A stretch of DNA of 64,000 nucleotides from Henricia sp. BOLD:AAB3569 (taxonomy: Eukaryota; Echinodermata; Asteroidea; Spinulosida; Echinasteridae). Both the position numbers and the translations under genes were made by a program. Numbering within the stretch: the stretch's first letter is position 1; each line of letters opens with the position of its first letter. Below are positions 40,401 to 46,400 of the stretch, one piece after another. Below the pieces are notes generated by a model. That model did no database searches. It saw nothing but the letters and a program-made list of their open reading frames with translations, and was not told the DNA's origin. The stretch spans positions 992,001 through 1,056,000 of the forward strand of contig JBBELK010000992.1 in the NCBI GenBank assembly GCA_037783545.1. Direction: 5' to 3'.

Positions 40401-43400
40401 TATCTCGAAAATCAGAAATGTTCACAGATTTACGCCTAACTTACACAATATTAACATGATGACCGTAGTAAACTTCCCCTGAACTGGTTTTGTCTGAAGT
40501 GCTATAGCCTTTGCGAAATGAGACGAAAATTCAATTCGCCCCAAAACCATTTCGCCCCTAAACCACTTCGCCCGAGTGCCATTTCGCCCCAAATCACTTC
40601 GTCCAAACTCTACATCGCCCAAATGCCACTTCGCCCTAAAACCACTTCGTGCACAGGCCGCAGTTCAGGGCGAAGTGGTTTTGGGGCGAAATGACTGCAA
40701 ACCCTTTTTTGACTGTTTTCTGAAACGTTAGACGAAGTACAGAGCTGGTTTTTGCTCAGGTTGGTTTTAATCACGCATATCTTCAATCACACAGGTGGAT
40801 AAAACTATTTGTAACAGTTTACCAATCATGTATACTATCTTTAACCTAAACCTCAATTTATTGAGAATTACAAAAGTTCTAAAATAATTAAAATTAACAC
40901 CACCCACTTGGTTTAGATTAACTTAACAGATCTCTTACACTAACACGATCTGTAACAGGAACTGTTGAACTAACATGAGATGTACATGTAACACTAACAC
41001 GTCATAAACACCGTGTTAACATCAAGTTAACACGGTGTTTGTTCTGAGGTCACAATTCTGATTAAGTTAACAGATCTGTTAACTCGTAACACAGAATTGT
41101 AACACAGAATTGTGACTTCGCCTTGTATACAGTGTAGAGAATTAATATGGTGTTAACAGATCTGTTAACACGGTGTTAACCTGGACATCCAATTAGAGGT
41201 TGAGATTAATGCCCTGTTAACAGATCTGTTAAACTAACATGTAACACACACAGAACTGTGACCTCACCCATTGTGAAACAAGTTAAACACATTGTTGCTA
41301 AACGGAGTAAAAAAATATGACACTGAAGTTTTGTCTAAAAACTGGGCAAAGAATTACATTTTTTCGTACAATTTTTGTGTGTATGTACATGATTGCCATA
41401 GCAAATATGGAAAGTCTCAAGTGCAAACATTCCAGGAATGCTCGGACATAGTAACGGTGTACATAATATATGAAAAGGGTCTGCTGTCAGTAATGTACAT
41501 GTGACTTCAAATGACAAGCTTTTCATTGCTCCATGTGTGAACACACTGTGGATCAGATCTAACTGGCTTACACCGTATTTACACTGGTCCCGAGCTCGGG
41601 ATCAAGATGGATCCCCTGATAAGAATGCGTCAGTGTTAACCGCAATGATCCTGAGTGCTGCGTTTACATTCTATAGTTGATCTCGAGCGCGGTGCCAGAA
41701 GTTGCAGTCAAAGGTCATGTTCTATGTGTGTATGTAAATGTACCGATCAATGTGTGCATGGGTTGTGTATGTATACGTACAGTGTACAAGGCCACTTGAA
41801 CTTCGCGGGCTTTTCCCCCGCTACGGCTGTGGAGCGGATGCGGCAGGATGTGGTAAAGATTAATTGCTTATCTAACTGCAAACTGATCCCGAGCTCGGGA
41901 TCGAACCCTCCGCCAACGCGAGACCAAAATCTCGGGGTCTGATCCCGAGCCAATTTGGTTTGTGATCCTGTGCTAATGCCGAGCTCAGTGTTCGACCCCG
42001 AGCTCGGTGTTCGACCCCGAGCTCGGTGTTCGACCCCGAGCTCGGTGTTCGACCCCGAGCTCGGTGTTCGACCCCGAGCTCGGTGTTAGACCCCGAGCTC
42101 GGTGTTCGACCCCGAGCTCGGGGTCTAACACCGAGCTCGGTGTTCGACCCCGAGCTCAGTGTTAGACCCCGAGCTCGGTGTTCGACCCCGAGCTCGGTGT
42201 TCGACCCCGAGCTCGGGATCAAGTGTAAACAGGGTGATAATATTACTTGCAGGATTGAATCCTCCACTGTATAATCATGTGTGAATGCTGTGAGTAGATA
42301 TGATTATTGTGTGCATGCATTGCATGATGAGAAGTGTAACATTTCTTTCATTGGCCCATTCAGTACTTTACTTTTACTTATTATTTTAATTTACAAGTTT
42401 TCTTTTAACATTTACTAAATACATGTAGTTCCCTATTATGTTCCCCATGCATGTTGTTTACATGTAGTTGTTCTGTATGACAAGGTTTATCTTTAAGCTG
42501 AAGTGGGTCTTTCCACAGTAAAGGGGGCATTTTGGCAACACAGACCATATTTTTGAGGAAATACCTCTGTCTGGTCTCAAAATAAAAGAAATAAGTTTCA
42601 GTTGTTCTGAAGAGATAACTTAGGCCCAAAAAGGGTCACGCGCGTTATATTGGAAATTTGTACACAGGATTTTTAAAAAGGCATGTTGTTGCACTATTTG
42701 TAACCCTTTTGGGGCCTAAGTTATCTCTTCAGAACAACAAACTTATTTTGAGACCAGACAAAGGTATTTTCTGGAAAATATGGTCCGTGTTGCCAAAATG
42801 CCCCCTTTACCGTGTAAAGACTCAAATTGGTATTTTGTTGATGAACAAAATGCAAAAGCCATCTCTACCTGTGGACTACGTCTTGTTGAATATACATTAT
42901 CCTCATCGAAAGTTACTAAAACAGTTTAATTTTGGGTCTATTTTTTATGCAAGTTTGCCCCAAAACAAGGCTAAAGCTACATGAAGAAATAAAAAGAACG
43001 AAATAGCTCAAGAAGACTGAACAATCAGGATAATAGGATGGAGGGAAACATGCGCCAGCTATAGACTGTGTACGAAGGGATTCCTACTGAATCAACAAAC
43101 AAAATAATGCTGTCACAACTTTATAAATTAAATTGATTAAATTGTAGTGAGAACTTCTTAACCCGTAACTTTTTTATGTGTATAGTTACCATACAAATGT
43201 GTACCTTTCACAGTCAATAAAGGGCAATTTCATGTGTCAAACCTCATAACTGTAAGAACCTTCTAAACAAAATACCTGAATGAATATATGCCTTTTTGGA
43301 ATTCAGTTGCTTGTGTCAAGGCAAAAGTATAAACTGACATCAAGATTGAATTTTGTTGTTTAGTTGCAGCTTAACACAGTAAATACACACACTGGAGGTT

Positions 43401-46400
43401 ACCAGCTTAACTTTCGTGCCATCTGTATGTGGTTTGATTGGTACTCTGCCAATATTTGCTGAGCATGAAAAATTGCTTGGTACTATTTTGTACTAAAAAG
43501 ATGAATGAAATAATGAGCTTGGCGCAAGAAACTCCTCGCTTTTTAGCAGGATCGTAGGTTTGCTCTACAGCCTTGGATTGGACAAATCACAACACATGAT
43601 TACATTTTTACTTGTTACGGGTATATCAAAAGTAATTCGGTTTTTGAATTGTATTTGCCGAGAAACTGCAGGCTAAACCATACACAACTTTTGGAGCATT
43701 GATGATTGATATCTAAGGCATTTATTTCCGCCAAGAATATTTATTCCTGCTGTTGCTGGAACAAAACCTGTTTTTGTGGCGTCTTTTTGAGTCTCAGCTG
43801 ACGGCCTAGAATACTGTATTTTGCAGAAAACTCCAAAGTGTCATTAGCACGATTACTAATTTTCTCTTTATGAATTTGGTCAGTTTCATCTAATGCAGAA
43901 ACGACAGCAGATGGCACGGTTTAAACAAGGAGCTCACGGCATGGGAGCCTCCAACGTGCCCGGTGATATGTTCATGCAGCCTGGACCTATGTCACACATG
44001 CAACCAGGACAGCCTCAGGTTAGTGTCTGCACTGGAGTTCTTTAGGTACAACTAATGGAGACTGTTGCTAATGCCTTGGTTACACTATGCCGATCGTCGG
44101 CCCTAATTCCCCCATTTGAGAGGGTGTTCGGAGTAACGTGCTGGAAGAGTCTTTAAGAGTCCTTAAGGGATTGGGATCACGATCGGAAAGGGTACATGTA
44201 CGTGTCAGAATCATTGAACATATATTCCCATGTTGATAATGTCGGGGTACTTTCGAGCTGCTTTCAGCCTGACGGCATTTTGGGCGCTGAATCGTGCAAT
44301 CCCTGGCGATTCTCCACAAACTCACAATCGGGGGGACTAACGATCGGCATGGTGTAACCAAGGCATTAATAGGCCATGGTCAATATTGGGATTTACTTAA
44401 TTCATTTTAAGCATACTCCATGTGCATAATGGCCTTTGCTTAAAACGTTAGAAACGGTTTGTACATTGTGCCAAATACAGGATCTTTAGGAAATAGTTTC
44501 AGGTATTTTGACAATCAAAGCTGGATGGTATTAAAAAATCAACTTATTTACCACTTCCCTTCTATATTCATAAAAAGGTTATTCTGATATAAAATAATGT
44601 TTTTCCTTCTGTTTTCTTTTTTTTTTTTAAAGTCAATTTAGCTCTGCAAACATATTTTGGCCTATATCTCAAAACAAGGATTGCCGAGTTTCGACTGATT
44701 TTAATTCATCGCATCACATAGTGATGTATAATGTTGGTTTTTGTTTGGTTTCATTCAGGGACAAACGACCGTGGGATATGGCAGCTATGGTGGTCAAATG
44801 ATGCACCAACCCCAGCACTCGAATGACCCCATGGTGTCACCCAACTACAGCCACTACAGCGCCCATGGTGGCCAGCCAGTCGGCCCAGGGGGCATGATGG
44901 GGCCACAAATGGGTCGGCCTCAGCCCCAACCGGGTCAATCGAGTTACATGAGTCAGCACAGGCAGGCTGATACACTAAGGTAAGTTAAATCGTTCTGATT
45001 TTTTTGGGGTTTTTTTCCTTTCCTTCTCCCCAAAGTCCCATAGACAAAGCACACGATCTTTCTCTTCGGTCAAAGGGACACTTGCAAAGTTCGTATCATC
45101 AAACTTGGTCACATGATAGACCTCATAGTGAAGTACTGTAAATGTACCAACATGTTTACATTTTGATGACGTCATCAGGTGTCCGATTACAAGCGTTTGA
45201 AATTGAATGCCTTCAATATTCAAAAATCTGTAAAAATTCAACCGTTTGAGATACATGTACAAACTTTATTCCTTCGGCAATGGTCATGACTATTCAAGGT
45301 CTAACTTTCATACACAGACATTGACCTTGAATCTTGCTTCCTATTGGTCAAAAACGAGGCTGTCCTGTCATTTAAAACTGGTAGCAGATACCAAGATCGA
45401 GTCAACAGTGTTAGTCTCACGACCCCTTGGGCATTCAAAAAATACCAAAAGTTAAGTCGTCGCACGAAATAGCGCTCACTAGCGGCAAGTTGAAAAATTG
45501 CCAAAACGCATTTTGAACAGATGTCTGTGGAGAAGTTTCTGCAAATTGGCCCAAAATTGGTGCATAATGTTCACTGAGGGTCAGTGAACATGCCCATACC
45601 TTCAAACATTTGATGACGTCACCAGGTGTCAAATTACACTCGGTTGAACATGCAATCTTTTAACAACTATATCAAAAAGGCAGATGAAGATCAAATTTTG
45701 TGTTTTAGGTTTGTTGTGACTTGGTCTAATGCATATTACCAGCAAATAAGCGAGTTTGTAAAGCACACATTAGCCGAGGTAGTTTATCTCCTGCATGGCT
45801 TATATTACCTTGAAAATTAGTAGGTACCTAGACCTGGTCATTGACATATAATATACTAAGGTACATTAGTATGACATCATTTGTTGATTTATTATGAATT
45901 TTTGAATCTTGCACTTTGCATACTTGTACATGTTCGGCATGAAGTTTACATTGTACATAGTGTACATGTACTATTACACAGCATGCAGTTTTACATGCAT
46001 ACATACAGAACAAGAAATGCGGAAAGCCCTTTGCTCTGTTATCAACAGACATAGTATCTATAGTTTTATTTTGGGTTTATGCATAAAACAGTTTGACTAA
46101 GTCAGTCTATTAAAAGGATGTTTGATCTAAAAGGATTAGATGTTTGATCAAAAGTGTGACCTACATGTACCAAGACAAAATGATGAATAAACGCAACGTT
46201 TAGCTTTTAGAGACATAAGAATAAAGAATGATTAACGGGCTTTCCACTTATACCAAATTTATTCGTGTACCTAACTTCAAACAGAGGTTATGTCGGTAAA
46301 AAGATGGCAAAGCATGCTGTTATGGCCATAGCCTTGATCAAGGCGTTGGGCTTGTGTTCTAGACGGCCCGCTAAAGATAAAACTGAACAAAGCGCTTTAA

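Larger units (their letters stand above)
33973..43898. other. 9.9-kb MED12 intron (largest)
   Basis: Contains the nested MITE block (34835-35800), a MITE at 36483-36778, a SINE tail at about 37262-37400, the AGATCT palindrome element (39899-41274), the GAGCTC-array element (41575-42233) and a hairpin (42505-42827). Stretches 37400-39890 and 42830-43898 show nothing recognisable. Confidence 0.6.

Noticed and set aside
41872-42274. Overlapping ORFs of Pro/Glu/Leu/Gly/Val repeats on both strands
   Set aside because: Artefact of the 19-bp GAGCTC array, which is open in several frames because of its composition.
42405-42984. Two ORFs on opposite strands sharing peptide text
   Set aside because: Mirror translation of the hairpin at 42505-42827.
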